Below are positions 41,301-50,213 of a stretch of DNA of 64,000 bases, piece after piece; the stretch's first letter is position 1, and each line of letters opens with the position of its first letter. The position numbers were made by a program, and so were the translations under genes. The stretch is from the NCBI RefSeq assembly GCF_009724245.1, contig NZ_WNNK01000004.1, positions 62,001 through 126,000 of the forward strand. The letters run 5' to 3'. The DNA comes from Pseudomonas spelaei (GTDB lineage Bacteria; Pseudomonadota; Gammaproteobacteria; Pseudomonadales; Pseudomonadaceae). Below the pieces are notes generated by a model. It did not search any database. It was not told where the DNA came from and saw nothing but the letters and a program-made list of their open reading frames with translations.

Positions 41301-44178
41301 CGGGCGTGAGGTCAGGCGCCACGGCCAGCCATTGCACTTGGCGTGGCGCGTCCTTGGCGACGAACGACAGCGAGTCCTGACTCTTCACACCCACGAGATA
41401 CGGTGCCGACGACACCAACAACGCACTTTGCGCGGCGACGTTGCGCCCGCCCTCGGCTTCGAACACCTGGGTCATGACTTGCAGGCGGTAGGTGCTGTTG
41501 GCGTAGCGTTGCAGATTAAGGTCGAGTACGGCCTGGCCGTTGTCGTCGACGGTGGTTTCGGCCAGGTCTTCGGAGTTGGCTTCTTCCAGTGAATCATTGA
41601 GGCGGAAGCGGTAATCCGGGTAACGGTCGAAGGCCGCGAGCGTTGGGCTCAGGGACATTTTTGCAGTCACGCGCCGGCCAGATGCCGGAGCGCCGAACAG
41701 GTGCATTGCGGTGACCTTGGCCACCACTTGGTCCGGCGGGATCCAGCCTTGCACGGGTGTGTCGTGCAGGCTCAGGCTGACTTTCATGCGGTCCGGTTCA
41801 AAGTCGCGAACCTTGAAGTTGACGCTGCCCAGGTCAGTGCGAGTCTGTTTCTCGCCGATCAGTTGCAAAGTGGCGGTGTAATCACCGGCAGGGGCGACTT
41901 CACTGCTGGGGAAATCAAACGTCTCAAAGCCACTGGTGGAGAGCTTCAGGGGTTGGCGGATCACTTCCAGCCCGCGTGGGTCAGTGATTTGCAGCTCAAC
42001 CGGCAAGCCTTGCAAGGCGCCTTTCCAGTTACCGCTGCGCACGATCATGCCCAGGTGCGCGGTTTCGCCCGGCCGGTACAGGCCGCGATCGGTAAACAGG
42101 TAGGCGCTGAGGCGATCAATCGCACCGTCTTCTTCCAGGCCGCCTACATCAAAACGCGACAAATCCAACTGCTGCGACTGGCGGGCAATCGGCAGGAAGG
42201 ATTGGTCGTTGCCGCGGCTGACTACATACATCAGCGGCGTTTTCTCACGGCGCAGTTCATCCAGCTTGGCGAAGTGCGCGTGGCCCTCTGCATCGGTACG
42301 ACCACTGCTGACCGGCAAGCCGTTGCGGCCGATGATATCGACCTGGGCGTCGGCGACGGGCGAGCCGTTGCCGATGGACTGTACGTACACGTCATGACTG
42401 CCATCGCTGGAGCGCTTGGCGATGATCCCCAAGTCGGTGACCACGATAAAGCGCAGGTCACTGGTGCTGTTGTGCGAGTAGTCGAATGTGCGTTCGGCCG
42501 GGTCGTCCTGCGGGCTCAACTTGAGGACAAAAATGCCCCGGCGCCCGCCGTTGGCTGTGAGGTAGCTGCTCAGGTCGACGTTGTCGTAGAGGGTTTTCGA
42601 CGGGTCAGCGGCCGACAGTGGAATATCCAGGGACTGACGTTCCACCATTCGGTCGAAGTAGTCGTTGGCGAAATTCGGCCGGGCAAAACTGCCGCTGCTC
42701 TGGTCCACCAGGTGCTGCAACTGGTTAGGCAGCACACGGGCGATTTCCACGTGGGCGCCGGGTACACCACGGGCCATGAAACCCAGGCGTTTTTCGCCAT
42801 TGAGGCTGAGCAAGGCGCCGTCGGAGAGGAACTGCAAGGTACGCGGATAGGCCGGCATGCTGATCAGGGACGCCGTCGGATTTTTCGCCAGGTAGCCGCC
42901 GATGGCTTCCAGGTTGGCCGGTACCCGCACATACAGGGCACGACCGGCCGGGGCCTTGAATTTAAAGGCGTGCAGGGTGTTCAGGGGCTCGACGCTGGGC
43001 ACGTGGGTCAGTTTGACGGGCGTACTGCGGGCCAGCAGTTTGTCGTCGATGTCCTTGGTGTTCCAGGGCTGGGTATCGTCCTGGGCTTTTTCCGGCAACA
43101 GCCAGGCCTGGACCTTGGTGGCGATGGTTTCATCGGCCACGGCACTGGAGCTGCTGAACATCAGCACCGGCTCGGGCTCACCGCGCTCGTTGTCGACAAA
43201 GCTGACTTCGGCGCCGGTAAAGGTCAGGCGATAGCGGCCAGGTACGGTGACTTCCGCCAGCAGTGGCGCGGAGCTGGCGTTGCCGCCGTCACGGGCCTTG
43301 ATGCCTTCGTCGATCTTGGCGCTGACCGGGGTGCTTTCCAGCGGCGTTGCCAGCGCGGCAGAGCGCACGTAGGCGTTGAGTTTGGCATCGTCGAAGGTGA
43401 TTTCCGGAAGGTTCGGCAGTTGCGCGTCGCGATAGGCCAGGCCTTTGCCGAGGGTCACCGAAACGCGCTTGCGCAGGCTGTCCTCATCCACCGGGTGGGA
43501 AAAGCGGAAGGTCGCCACCAGCTGTTTCAGCGTTGGGTTGACCGGGTCCTGGTACAACTCGTTTTGTGCCAGCTTGGCGCGGAACGGTTGGGTGGAGAAT
43601 TGAGCGCTGTATTGGTCGAGCAAGACACCGCCGGCCAGCAGGCCTTTCTTGTCCAAGTCGACGCTGTAGCCCGTATCAATCGGCCAGTCTTTCTCAGGGA
43701 CAAACAACAATGTGTGGTCATCGGTCCAGCGCCAGGTGCCCTGGACAGCGGGTTTGATCACGATGCCCTGGCTGACGGTCTTGCCGATGTCTTCCAACGG
43801 CGCCACCGACTCGGCGAAGCGCACTTGCAAGTTATCCACAACCGGTGGTTGTTGGGTGTAGTCGGTCAGGTTTGGTTTGTGCAGTGAGTAACCCACGGTG
43901 TGGGGCTGCGGCAGGTTGGAGTACCAGTGCCAGCCATAGAACCCTGCGGCGGCCAGCAACACCAGGCCCAACACGCCGCCGGCTGCTTGACGCGGGTAGG
44001 CGCGGGCTTTGTGGCCGATGTTGGCCAACCCGTTGCCAACGGCTTGCAGCCAATGTGGCGGCTGCCATTGGCCGAACAGGCTGCGCAGCAGCCACCGGAC
44101 GGCGCCGAACAGAACACTCACCACTGAAATTAATGCACCGAAAAACCGGCGACTGGTCGTTTTGAACGAGTCAAACAT
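38335..44178 (-). CDS. Alpha-2-macroglobulin-like protein with thioester motif
   Basis: A very large protein of 1947 residues with an N-terminal membrane anchor (AAGGVLGLVLLAAAGFYGWHWY), then repeated MG domains and the A2M core. The thioester motif CTEQ is at about residue 1471, so it can in principle trap proteases covalently like E. coli ECAM (YfhM). Distinct blocks include LSAYLFTDRGLYRPGETAHL and a C-terminal acidic patch (DESEGDDSEYVENSEDTEEA). Unlike YfhM it lacks an obvious lipobox and seems anchored by a helix. The start at 44178 is chosen because AGGG lies 9 bp upstream; ATG 44187 is possible. It is followed by overlapping pbpC. Confidence 0.93.
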   Translation of the reverse strand: MFDSFKTTSRRFFGALISVVSVLFGAVRWLLRSLFGQWQPPHWLQAVGNGLANIGHKARAYPRQAAGGVLGLVLLAAAGFYGWHWYSNLPQPHTVGYSLHKPNLTDYTQQPPVVDNLQVRFAESVAPLEDIGKTVSQGIVIKPAVQGTWRWTDDHTLLFVPEKDWPIDTGYSVDLDKKGLLAGGVLLDQYSAQFSTQPFRAKLAQNELYQDPVNPTLKQLVATFRFSHPVDEDSLRKRVSVTLGKGLAYRDAQLPNLPEITFDDAKLNAYVRSAALATPLESTPVSAKIDEGIKARDGGNASSAPLLAEVTVPGRYRLTFTGAEVSFVDNERGEPEPVLMFSSSSAVADETIATKVQAWLLPEKAQDDTQPWNTKDIDDKLLARSTPVKLTHVPSVEPLNTLHAFKFKAPAGRALYVRVPANLEAIGGYLAKNPTASLISMPAYPRTLQFLSDGALLSLNGEKRLGFMARGVPGAHVEIARVLPNQLQHLVDQSSGSFARPNFANDYFDRMVERQSLDIPLSAADPSKTLYDNVDLSSYLTANGGRRGIFVLKLSPQDDPAERTFDYSHNSTSDLRFIVVTDLGIIAKRSSDGSHDVYVQSIGNGSPVADAQVDIIGRNGLPVSSGRTDAEGHAHFAKLDELRREKTPLMYVVSRGNDQSFLPIARQSQQLDLSRFDVGGLEEDGAIDRLSAYLFTDRGLYRPGETAHLGMIVRSGNWKGALQGLPVELQITDPRGLEVIRQPLKLSTSGFETFDFPSSEVAPAGDYTATLQLIGEKQTRTDLGSVNFKVRDFEPDRMKVSLSLHDTPVQGWIPPDQVVAKVTAMHLFGAPASGRRVTAKMSLSPTLAAFDRYPDYRFRLNDSLEEANSEDLAETTVDDNGQAVLDLNLQRYANSTYRLQVMTQVFEAEGGRNVAAQSALLVSSAPYLVGVKSQDSLSFVAKDAPRQVQWLAVAPDLTPVAVDGLTSEVVEHRYVSVLVKQSNGTYKYESRIKNISQPASPVVMTKEGAKQALNTSTPGDFTLQLKDANGNLLNQIDYSIAGRGNTSRSLERNAELQLRLDKRSYATGDEIAISIRAPYTGAGLITIERDKVYTQQWFKADSTNSVQHIRVPAGLEGNAYVNVQFVRDMGSSEVYMSPLSYGVVPFSINLDARRMALKVEGPAKIEPGQTLDIKVNTDRPSRAVIYAVDEGILQVARYQTPDPLGFFFQKRALEVGTSQILDLILPEFSRLLSGAAPGGDTEGALANHLNPFKRKHQPPVAWWSGLVDLPAGETVLHYQVPDSFNGKLHLFAVAVDADSVGVSEANTEVRGPLVITPNVPAFVAPGDVFSVSAGVFSNLDAAADVKFELQTSDGLQVQGDKASTLALQPRKEGVAEFKIKVLENLGSADLRFVAVLPDGKRIQVAETTSIRPLSEHRVALSLGRFDSASKELKPTRQLFTQLRDVQLGVAASPLVWANGLKHYLDDYGYACTEQLVSKAMPALIWGGNAPEAEQAFSGAVRMLRQRQNQAGGFGLWAANPDVAPYASLYATDFLIEAKERGLPVPEDVLVRSNAYLTDLANGPSEGLSELRNRAYASYLLSRQGILVSGALSDIRERYETYFKDTWQNDIGAAYLAASYKLLKQDRQADVLFRKIPWRSLSDKWDSDGLYYDPLVHDAEHLHLLARHFPELLDDVPATLLDKLGKRLNEQRYNSLSAALLLRALDNYGQRAQSDMTLKATAWLADKQQQLLQMAGQPPRAAVPAATQKLLMEKSDGPPAFYMLSEAGFDRGTTLKPINNGLEIIHEYLDLEGKPVSKVEVGDEFLVRLRLRATDRDQVQQVAVVDLLPGGVEPVYNLPPEPEARSSDESEGDDSEYVENSEDTEEADAWQAPIGETDLSNWQPDYVDVRDDRVVLYGTALRDVGTFVYRVRATNAGIFNTPPAYAEGMYETTLQGRGKVGQLEIVKP

Positions 44179-44328
44179 GGTGAGCATCCCTGGCAATGTG
44201 CGGCGTATCTTACACGCGTCTTTGATACAAAAGATGACGTAGATACACCGCGCAGCCAGTGTTTTTTGCGGTGATGCGACTCAGGCTTGCCGGATGAAGG
44301 TCAAACGGACGGCAAAGCGCAGGTTGCT

Positions 44329-44652
44329 TTATTGGGGGTGCAGGCAATCCAGCGATCTATCCACCATCACCTTGGCCATTTCTATCAGGTGCATCACCGA
44401 GTGCACCAGTGCTCGGGACGGTCCGTCCAACCCATCTGCGGATTCATGGGCGGTGGCCGCTGCACAGTTGAGCAAGTCCGAAGCGCGGGCCAGGGCGTCT
44501 TCGAAACTCAGGTCGGCATTGGGCGTGAAATAGCCGGCTTCCGGCGTGGGAAGGTTGTGTGGCTTGGTTAAATAACGATCAATGGTGCGGTGTACTGCAG
44601 CGCGGTCACGCGGGGTGTCGCCGAGAGGTGGATCGGGGGTGACTTTGACCAT
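44329..44652 (-). CDS. DUF6124-family small protein
   Basis: A 107-residue protein beginning MVKVTPDPPLGDTP, with a central THR/IDRYLTKP element and C-terminal HSVMHLIEMAKVMVDRSLDCL, the layout of the Pseudomonas DUF6124 (DUF3077-like) family, often present in many copies per genome and of unknown function. ATG at 44652 is preceded by GGAG; the frame is open 54 bp further. It stands alone between the macroglobulin gene and the lipid operon. Confidence 0.75.
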   Translation of the reverse strand: MVKVTPDPPLGDTPRDRAAVHRTIDRYLTKPHNLPTPEAGYFTPNADLSFEDALARASDLLNCAAATAHESADGLDGPSRALVHSVMHLIEMAKVMVDRSLDCLHPQ

Positions 44653-45027
44653 TCCAAAAACTCCAATGTTTCGTGATTGGAGCTGCCAGACATCGCTGCT
44701 AAACAATGGGTGGCAGCTGTACGCAGGTTAGCAGACCGGAACATTGGGAACCCGGCGCACCCTAAGGTGCCCTGCGCACAGCCACCATAAAGCGTTGGCG
44801 TAAAAAAACGCCTTGCTTGAGATGGCGCTTGTGCGCCCAATGTCGAACGTTCGAGCTGCTAAACCCGGTCACTGAATTGACAGTGACGGACGCAGACTAG
44901 ACGCCGAAAAGGCAGGGCACAAGCGCTGGGGATTCTCTCGGAAATGTCCTTCGAAGGAAAGGGAAGGGGCGTTCAGGAGCGACGATTTCAGACTTTTTCG
45001 CGATCAGTGGAAACACTGCAAAACAAC

Positions 45028-45117
45028 TGTGGGAGCGGGCTTGCCCGCGATAGCGGTGTGTCAGCCAATACTTCCGGTGGCTGATCCACTGCCATCGCGG
45101 GCAAGCCCGCTCCCACA
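45028..45117. repeat. REPIN (paired inverted REP elements)
   Basis: TGTGGGAGCGGGCTTGCCCG on the left is inverted on the right as CGGGCAAGCCCGCTCCCACA, separated by about 50 bp. It fills part of the 498-bp gap 44653-45150, which otherwise holds no gene I can support. Confidence 0.9.
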
Positions 45118-45150
45118 TTTGATCTGTGTTGGATTTGAAGGGGGTGGTGC

Positions 45151-46083
45151 TCAGGTCCACCAATACCGCACGAGGTGAAAGAAAATCGGCGCCGCAAAGC
45201 ACACCGAATCCAGTCGATCGAGCATCCCGCCATGCCCTTCGATCATATGCCCCCAATCCTTGACCCCGCGATCGCGCTTGATCGCCGACATCACAATCCC
45301 GCCGGCAAACCCCAGCAGGTTGATCAACAGTGCAATCAAGAACGACTGCCACGGGTTGAACGGGGTGGTCCACCACAGCGCCGCGCCGATCAGCGATGAC
45401 AGCAGGATCCCGCCGACAAAGCCTTCCACGGTTTTCGACGGCGAGAGGTTGGGCGCGATCTTGTGTTTGCCGAACAGCTTGCCGCACACGTACTGCAACA
45501 CGTCCGACAGCTGCACCACGATCACCAGGTAGGCGATCAGCAGCAGGTTGCGACCCTCATAGCCGACGATATCCAACGTGAGCAGCGCCGGTACGAAGGA
45601 CACGCAGAACACCGCGATCATCAAGCCCCATTGCACTTTCGACGCGCGTTCCAGGAAGTGCGTGCTGTCGCCGCCCAGCGAGGCCAGGATCGGCAACAGC
45701 AGGAACACGTAGACCGGAATGAAGATCGAGAACAGTCCGTACCAGTCGAAGTAGATCAGCAGGTATTGCAGCGGCAAGGCCAGGTAGAACGCGGCCACCA
45801 GTGCCGGGTAATCACTGCGCCGGGTGGGCGTGAGGGTGAGGAATTCCCGCAGTGCGTAGAACGACACCGCGTAGAACAGCAGGATCACCGCACCGGTGCC
45901 GAGCCAGAAGGCCACGCCGATCACCACCACCATCACCCACCAGGCGTTGATGCGGGCGTTGAGGTTGTCGATCACCGCATTCGGGGTGCCGCGTGTGCGC
46001 AGTTTGAGGATCAGGCCGATCAGCGAGGCCAGCACCAGGATCGCGCCGATTCCGCCGAACAGCATCAGGGTTTGGCTATCCAT
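45151..46083 (-). CDS. Phosphatidate cytidylyltransferase (CdsA/YnbB-like)
   Basis: A 310-residue membrane enzyme with about eight helices making CDP-diacylglycerol from phosphatidic acid and CTP. The CDS signature is intact: SAIKRDRGVKDWGHMIEGHG followed by GMLDRLDS. It is the last gene of a six-gene leftward operon and corresponds to YnbB of E. coli ynbABCD; the housekeeping cdsA is expected elsewhere. The product would feed the CDP-alcohol phosphatidyltransferase at the head of the operon. It starts 1 bp after the acyltransferase gene. Confidence 0.9.
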   Translation of the reverse strand: MDSQTLMLFGGIGAILVLASLIGLILKLRTRGTPNAVIDNLNARINAWWVMVVVIGVAFWLGTGAVILLFYAVSFYALREFLTLTPTRRSDYPALVAAFYLALPLQYLLIYFDWYGLFSIFIPVYVFLLLPILASLGGDSTHFLERASKVQWGLMIAVFCVSFVPALLTLDIVGYEGRNLLLIAYLVIVVQLSDVLQYVCGKLFGKHKIAPNLSPSKTVEGFVGGILLSSLIGAALWWTTPFNPWQSFLIALLINLLGFAGGIVMSAIKRDRGVKDWGHMIEGHGGMLDRLDSVCFAAPIFFHLVRYWWT

Positions 46084-46084
46084 G

Positions 46085-46705
46085 TCAGGAATGCTCCGGG
46101 GCGAGGGCGAGCAAGGCGTCGCGGGTACGGGTGAGGAACAGGGCTTTGTCTTCGCCGTCTTCCAATTGCAGCGGCGCGCCGAAGCTGGTGGTGCACAGCA
46201 ACGGCAGCGGCAGGACGCGGCCTTTGGGCATGACGCGGTTGAGGTTGGCGATCCACACCGGGATCAATTCGGCCTGTGGGTAACTTTTCGCCAGGTGATA
46301 CAGGCCGCTCTTGAACGGCAGCAGGCCGTCTTCCAGGTTGCGTGTTCCTTCCGGGAAGATGATCAGCGAGTCGCCGCTTTCCAGGGCCGCGAGCATGGGC
46401 GCCAAAGGGTTATCCACAGGGTCTTTGCGCTCCCGGTCGATCAGCACGCCGTTGAACACGCGACTGATGATGTAGCGGCGCAAGGCGCTCTTGTTCCAGT
46501 AGTCGCTGCCGGCCACCGGGCGCGTGAATTTGCGCAGGTTCTGCGGCAACGATGCCCACAGCAACACGAAGTCGCCATGGCTGCTGTGGTTGGCAAAATA
46601 GATGCGTTGCACCGGTACCGGCGCGCAACCGAGCCACAGGCTACGGGCCCCGGTGACGGTGCGGGCCATGGAGGTAATCAGGGTGGCGACCACGGGTTCG
46701 AACAT
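46085..46705 (-). CDS. 1-acyl-glycerol-3-phosphate acyltransferase-like protein
   Basis: A 206-residue PlsC-type acyltransferase. The catalytic HX4D motif is NHSSHGD, the substrate-binding motif is FPEGTR, and PVWIANLNR follows. It would acylate lysophosphatidic acid or a related alcohol to supply the neighbouring cytidylyltransferase. This gene is not part of the E. coli ynbABCD set, so its presence extends that pathway here. Confidence 0.9.
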   Translation of the reverse strand: MFEPVVATLITSMARTVTGARSLWLGCAPVPVQRIYFANHSSHGDFVLLWASLPQNLRKFTRPVAGSDYWNKSALRRYIISRVFNGVLIDRERKDPVDNPLAPMLAALESGDSLIIFPEGTRNLEDGLLPFKSGLYHLAKSYPQAELIPVWIANLNRVMPKGRVLPLPLLCTTSFGAPLQLEDGEDKALFLTRTRDALLALAPEHS

Positions 46706-46714
46706 AAGGATTCC

Positions 46715-47146
46715 TTATCCAGCGAAGGGCAGCCAGGGGCTGGCCAGGATGACGGCCAATGTCAGCAGTACTTGCGCGGCCAGCAGGTACGCTTGTTTGC
46801 GCAACAGTTTCAACGCGCCGCGACGGCGCTCGGTCCAGGGCCGGCCCGCACGTTTGGCGGATTGCAGGCCGAGGGTTTGCAGGGCCAGGTCGAGGTCGGG
46901 GGTGCGATCTTTATTACCGGCCAGCAAGGCGAATAGGTCGGCATCGAAGGCCACCCGCAATGCCCAGTATTTTTGCAGCAAGCCGAGAATAATCATCCAC
47001 AGGCTCAGAATCAGGCAGATCGGCGTGACGGTGGCCATCAACAACTGAGCCAGGCCGAACAAGATGCCGAGCAAAGTCAGGCCTGTGGATAACTGATCCA
47101 GCGAACGACCCCGACGCAGCAGGCTGGCGACAACCTGTAATTCCAT
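46715..47146 (-). CDS. Small membrane protein of the lipid operon
   Basis: A 143-residue protein with three hydrophobic segments (TGLTLLGILFGLAQLLMATV; CLILSLWMIILGLLQ; and a C-terminal helix AYLLAAQVLLTLAVILASPW) and a basic stretch (RPWTERRRGALKLLRKQ). I do not recognise the family. It sits in tight order between the phosphatase and acyltransferase genes (1 bp and 9 bp gaps), so a role in the same lipid pathway is likely. ATG 47146 is used; an ATG at 47158 would overlap the upstream gene. Confidence 0.7.
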   Translation of the reverse strand: MELQVVASLLRRGRSLDQLSTGLTLLGILFGLAQLLMATVTPICLILSLWMIILGLLQKYWALRVAFDADLFALLAGNKDRTPDLDLALQTLGLQSAKRAGRPWTERRRGALKLLRKQAYLLAAQVLLTLAVILASPWLPFAG

Positions 47147-47147
47147 G

Positions 47148-48446
47148 TCAGCGCGCATAAGGCAGGCTCTCCAAGGCTTCACGATGGGCGGGGTGCAGGA
47201 CCACCTGAGTACGCGCCGTACGAATCATCGCCACGGCTTCATCGACGGTGGCCGCACGCGCAGTGGTCAACAACCAAGCGGCGACGGCAGTGGCGCTGCG
47301 CGAATAACCCAAGGCGCAACACACCAGCAGCGGCCCGTGCTGGCGCAGGCGTTCGATGGCTTGTGCGGCGTCCAGGCATTGCTCAGTGGTGGGGGCGGTC
47401 AGGTCCAATACGGGCACGCTGTAATAGGCTCGGTCCTGTGGATCCAGCGCTAACTCGGCGCAGAGATCGACGATGGCCTTGAACGAACCCAGCTCGTTGC
47501 CTGTGGGAATTCGTCCCAGCCAAACGTTATCCACAACTTGATCGGGCTGTGGATGTTTGCGCGTCCACAGCCGTGAATTGATCCAGGCAGCGGCCAGATA
47601 AGGCGCAAACAGCCAGCGTGCCGCCGGGCTGAGTTGGCCATCGGCGCGCTTCTGAAAACCCGAAGCGCCCAACACCAGATAACTCGCCTTCACCAACCCC
47701 AGGGAAACCGCCGGCCACAGTAGCCACAGCCAGCCGCCACCCAACACAAACGCCAGGATCACCAGGGCCAAAGACCCAAAGCCATAGCGCAAGCCCAGGC
47801 GCCAACGCTGCGGGTCTCGGGTGAGCCGTGCACTCAACAGTGGGCTCGGGTGTTCCAGTGGCCATAACCACACGCACAACCAGCCCAGCAGCGCGCCTGT
47901 GGGTAAGTCGATAAAGTGGTGTTGATAAGTGGTGAGCACTGAAATGCCGATCAGGGCAAACCAGCCGTGCACCAGCCAGCGCCACAGGCCTTGGGTATGC
48001 CGTTGGAACATTATCCACAGCACCACCAGCAGGGCGATATGCAGCGAAGGTGCCTGATTGAACGGCTTATCGAAGCCTGCGAGCACGGCAAACAACCAGC
48101 CGAACACGCCGTCCAGTTCCGGCCGCTCAAAGGTGAAACGCAACGGCCAGATCAGGAAGCAACTGACTGCGACGATCTGCGCCGTCAGCAGACGCAGGGC
48201 GTGTTGTTTCAGCTCATGGCGAGTCGAGGGCAACAGCAGGGAGAAGCCGTAGAGCAGATCAATCGACCAATAGGGGACGATGGTCCAGGCCCAGAACGGG
48301 ATATGGGTTTCCCAGCCAAACACCATCGTGCCGACATCGCTGCGTTGGCTGGTGACCCACGTGGCAAACCCATAGGTGCTGAAAAACAGCGGCGCCAACA
48401 GCAGCAGCCACAACACTGCCGGCTTTAACAGGCCTGGTTCGCGCAT
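47148..48446 (-). CDS. PAP2-like membrane phosphatase fused to dual-specificity phosphatase (YnbD-like)
   Basis: A 432-residue fusion. The N-terminal two-thirds has about eight helices and PAP2-type motifs (KPFNQAPSLHIALLVVLW; TTYQHHFIDLPTG). The C-terminal domain is a dual-specificity phosphatase with the CX5R loop CALGYSRS. E. coli YnbD has the same architecture. It could dephosphorylate a phosphatidyl-alcohol phosphate intermediate or phosphatidate. ATG 48446 lies 2 bp after the preceding stop; the frame is open 42 bp upstream, inside that gene. Confidence 0.88.
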   Translation of the reverse strand: MREPGLLKPAVLWLLLLAPLFFSTYGFATWVTSQRSDVGTMVFGWETHIPFWAWTIVPYWSIDLLYGFSLLLPSTRHELKQHALRLLTAQIVAVSCFLIWPLRFTFERPELDGVFGWLFAVLAGFDKPFNQAPSLHIALLVVLWIMFQRHTQGLWRWLVHGWFALIGISVLTTYQHHFIDLPTGALLGWLCVWLWPLEHPSPLLSARLTRDPQRWRLGLRYGFGSLALVILAFVLGGGWLWLLWPAVSLGLVKASYLVLGASGFQKRADGQLSPAARWLFAPYLAAAWINSRLWTRKHPQPDQVVDNVWLGRIPTGNELGSFKAIVDLCAELALDPQDRAYYSVPVLDLTAPTTEQCLDAAQAIERLRQHGPLLVCCALGYSRSATAVAAWLLTTARAATVDEAVAMIRTARTQVVLHPAHREALESLPYAR

Positions 48447-48448
48447 GG

Positions 48449-50203
48449 TCAGATCTTCTGTGCCAGAGACACGCTGAAAATCCCCCATTCATCCACTCGC
48501 TGGGTGATCTTGCGGAAACCGGCGGCCTCCACCAGTTGATCCATTTCTGCCTGGGTGCGTCGACGCATCACCCAAGCCTGGCCCTGACGGTGACTGGTAA
48601 GGGCACGCGCGATCAATTCCAGCTGCGGGTGCCACGGTTGGCCGGTGTAGACCAGATAACCACCGGGCTCCACTGCTTCGGCCAGCCCGGCCAGCGAGCC
48701 GCCGACCATCGCGTTATCCGCGAACAATTCATACAGGCCAGACACTACCGCCAAGGTCGGCTTGGGCTCCAGCGCCGCCAGGTCCGCGCGATCAAAGGCA
48801 TCGCCTTTGACGAATTGGGCGATATCGCCGAGACCTTTTTCACGAATCAGTGCGCCACCGTCGCGCACGTTGATATCGCTGTAGTCGCGCAGCAGGATCG
48901 ATTCCGGCAGGGGTGTGACGCCCTGCAAGGCTTCCAGAATGTAGCGGCCGTGGCCGGCGGCGATGTCGACGATCCGCACTTCGCGGCCTTCATCACGCAG
49001 TTTGGCCATGGTCAGGCGCAGCAGCTCTTCGACATTCAATTTGCGCTGACGAATACCGCGCCAGCCAATGGAGTTCAGGTAGTTGGTGTCGATCATCCGC
49101 CCCAGCGCGCCCTTGCCGGTGGGCGTGTTGCGGTACACATAGTCCAGGGTGCTGCCGGAGTCGAAGCCGGTGTCGAAGCCCAGCTTCACCCCGTCCGACA
49201 GCTTGCTGCCCAGGCCCATGCTGGCGCGGGTCATGCGCCAGTACAGGTCGCGCAGCGAGTTGTGGGGCAGCGGTGCGGCGAGGGATTCGGATTCGGCGCA
49301 GGTCAGGCCGAACTTGTCGGCGTCCAGCAGGGAAGCACGGTCCAGCGGGTGTTCGAAGTTCTGCAGGATAAAGCGCTTGGCACTGCTCAAGGCCACGGCG
49401 CGGTCACGTTCACCCAAGGTGTCGTGAAAGAAGCCGGGGAGGATGTGCAGCTCCTTTTTCAGGCTGCCGAGGCGGTCGAAGAACTGCTGCTGCGGTTTGC
49501 GGTGGACCACAAAGTCCGAGCCGGAAACCAGCAACTGGGTTGGCACCTGAATCGCCTGGGCATCGGCTACAACCCGGTCAGCGGCTTCATACAGGCCGAG
49601 CAGCACATTCACCGAAATCGCTTTGGTGATCAGCGGATCGCTGTCGTAGGACGCCACGCGTTCCGGGTCATGGCTGAGGAACTTGGCCTTGACGTAGCTG
49701 TTGACGAAAAAGTTGCCGCGAAACGTGCGCATCAGCGCCAGGCCGGTCCGGGCGAAAGGCACGTAGAGCTTGACCTTGAAGGCCGGCGAGGCGAGCACCA
49801 GGGAACGGATTTTCGGTGCGTAATCGTGGACCCACGTTGCCGCGATCACCGCGCCCACGCTCTGGGCGATGACAGCGAGGTTTTCTTCTTCGATGGCGTA
49901 GGTGGCGTGGATGTGGTCACAGAAGGTCTGCACGTCCCGGGCGCTGGTGGCGAAGCTCGGGCTGTCGCCGCGCTCGCCAGGGGATTGGCCGTGGCCGCGG
50001 GCGTCCCAGGCGAAGAAGTCGAACTGCGGCAGGTCCAGTTCATCCACCAGGTGGGCGATGCGCCCGGAGTGTTCGTGGCCGCGATGGAACAGCAGGATCG
50101 CCTTGCGCGGCGTTCCGTCTGTCGCTGCAGTCGCGGGCCAGTGACGGTAGAAAAGCTCTACGCCGTCATGGGTGCTGAAGGTGTGCTCTTGCTGTTCGCG
50201 CAT
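48449..50203 (-). CDS. Bifunctional alpha/beta hydrolase / SAM methyltransferase (YnbC-like)
   Basis: A 584-residue fusion of two domains. Residues about 1-290 are a serine alpha/beta hydrolase of the monoacylglycerol-lipase type, with the FAWDARGHGQSPG strand-loop and nucleophile elbow AVIAQSVGA. Residues about 390-584 are a class I methyltransferase (VRIVDIAAGHGRYILEA; ADLAALEPKPTLAVVSGLYE). The same fusion is YnbC of E. coli. It may remodel the acyl chains and methylate the head group of the lipid made by the operon; substrate unknown. Confidence 0.88.
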   Translation of the reverse strand: MREQQEHTFSTHDGVELFYRHWPATAATDGTPRKAILLFHRGHEHSGRIAHLVDELDLPQFDFFAWDARGHGQSPGERGDSPSFATSARDVQTFCDHIHATYAIEEENLAVIAQSVGAVIAATWVHDYAPKIRSLVLASPAFKVKLYVPFARTGLALMRTFRGNFFVNSYVKAKFLSHDPERVASYDSDPLITKAISVNVLLGLYEAADRVVADAQAIQVPTQLLVSGSDFVVHRKPQQQFFDRLGSLKKELHILPGFFHDTLGERDRAVALSSAKRFILQNFEHPLDRASLLDADKFGLTCAESESLAAPLPHNSLRDLYWRMTRASMGLGSKLSDGVKLGFDTGFDSGSTLDYVYRNTPTGKGALGRMIDTNYLNSIGWRGIRQRKLNVEELLRLTMAKLRDEGREVRIVDIAAGHGRYILEALQGVTPLPESILLRDYSDINVRDGGALIREKGLGDIAQFVKGDAFDRADLAALEPKPTLAVVSGLYELFADNAMVGGSLAGLAEAVEPGGYLVYTGQPWHPQLELIARALTSHRQGQAWVMRRRTQAEMDQLVEAAGFRKITQRVDEWGIFSVSLAQKI

Positions 50204-50213
50204 CGCAAAATCC

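Noticed and set aside
41701..43887. 728-codon and neighbouring long plus-strand frames opposite the macroglobulin gene
   Set aside because: They lie entirely opposite a convincing A2M protein and have no recognisable domains.
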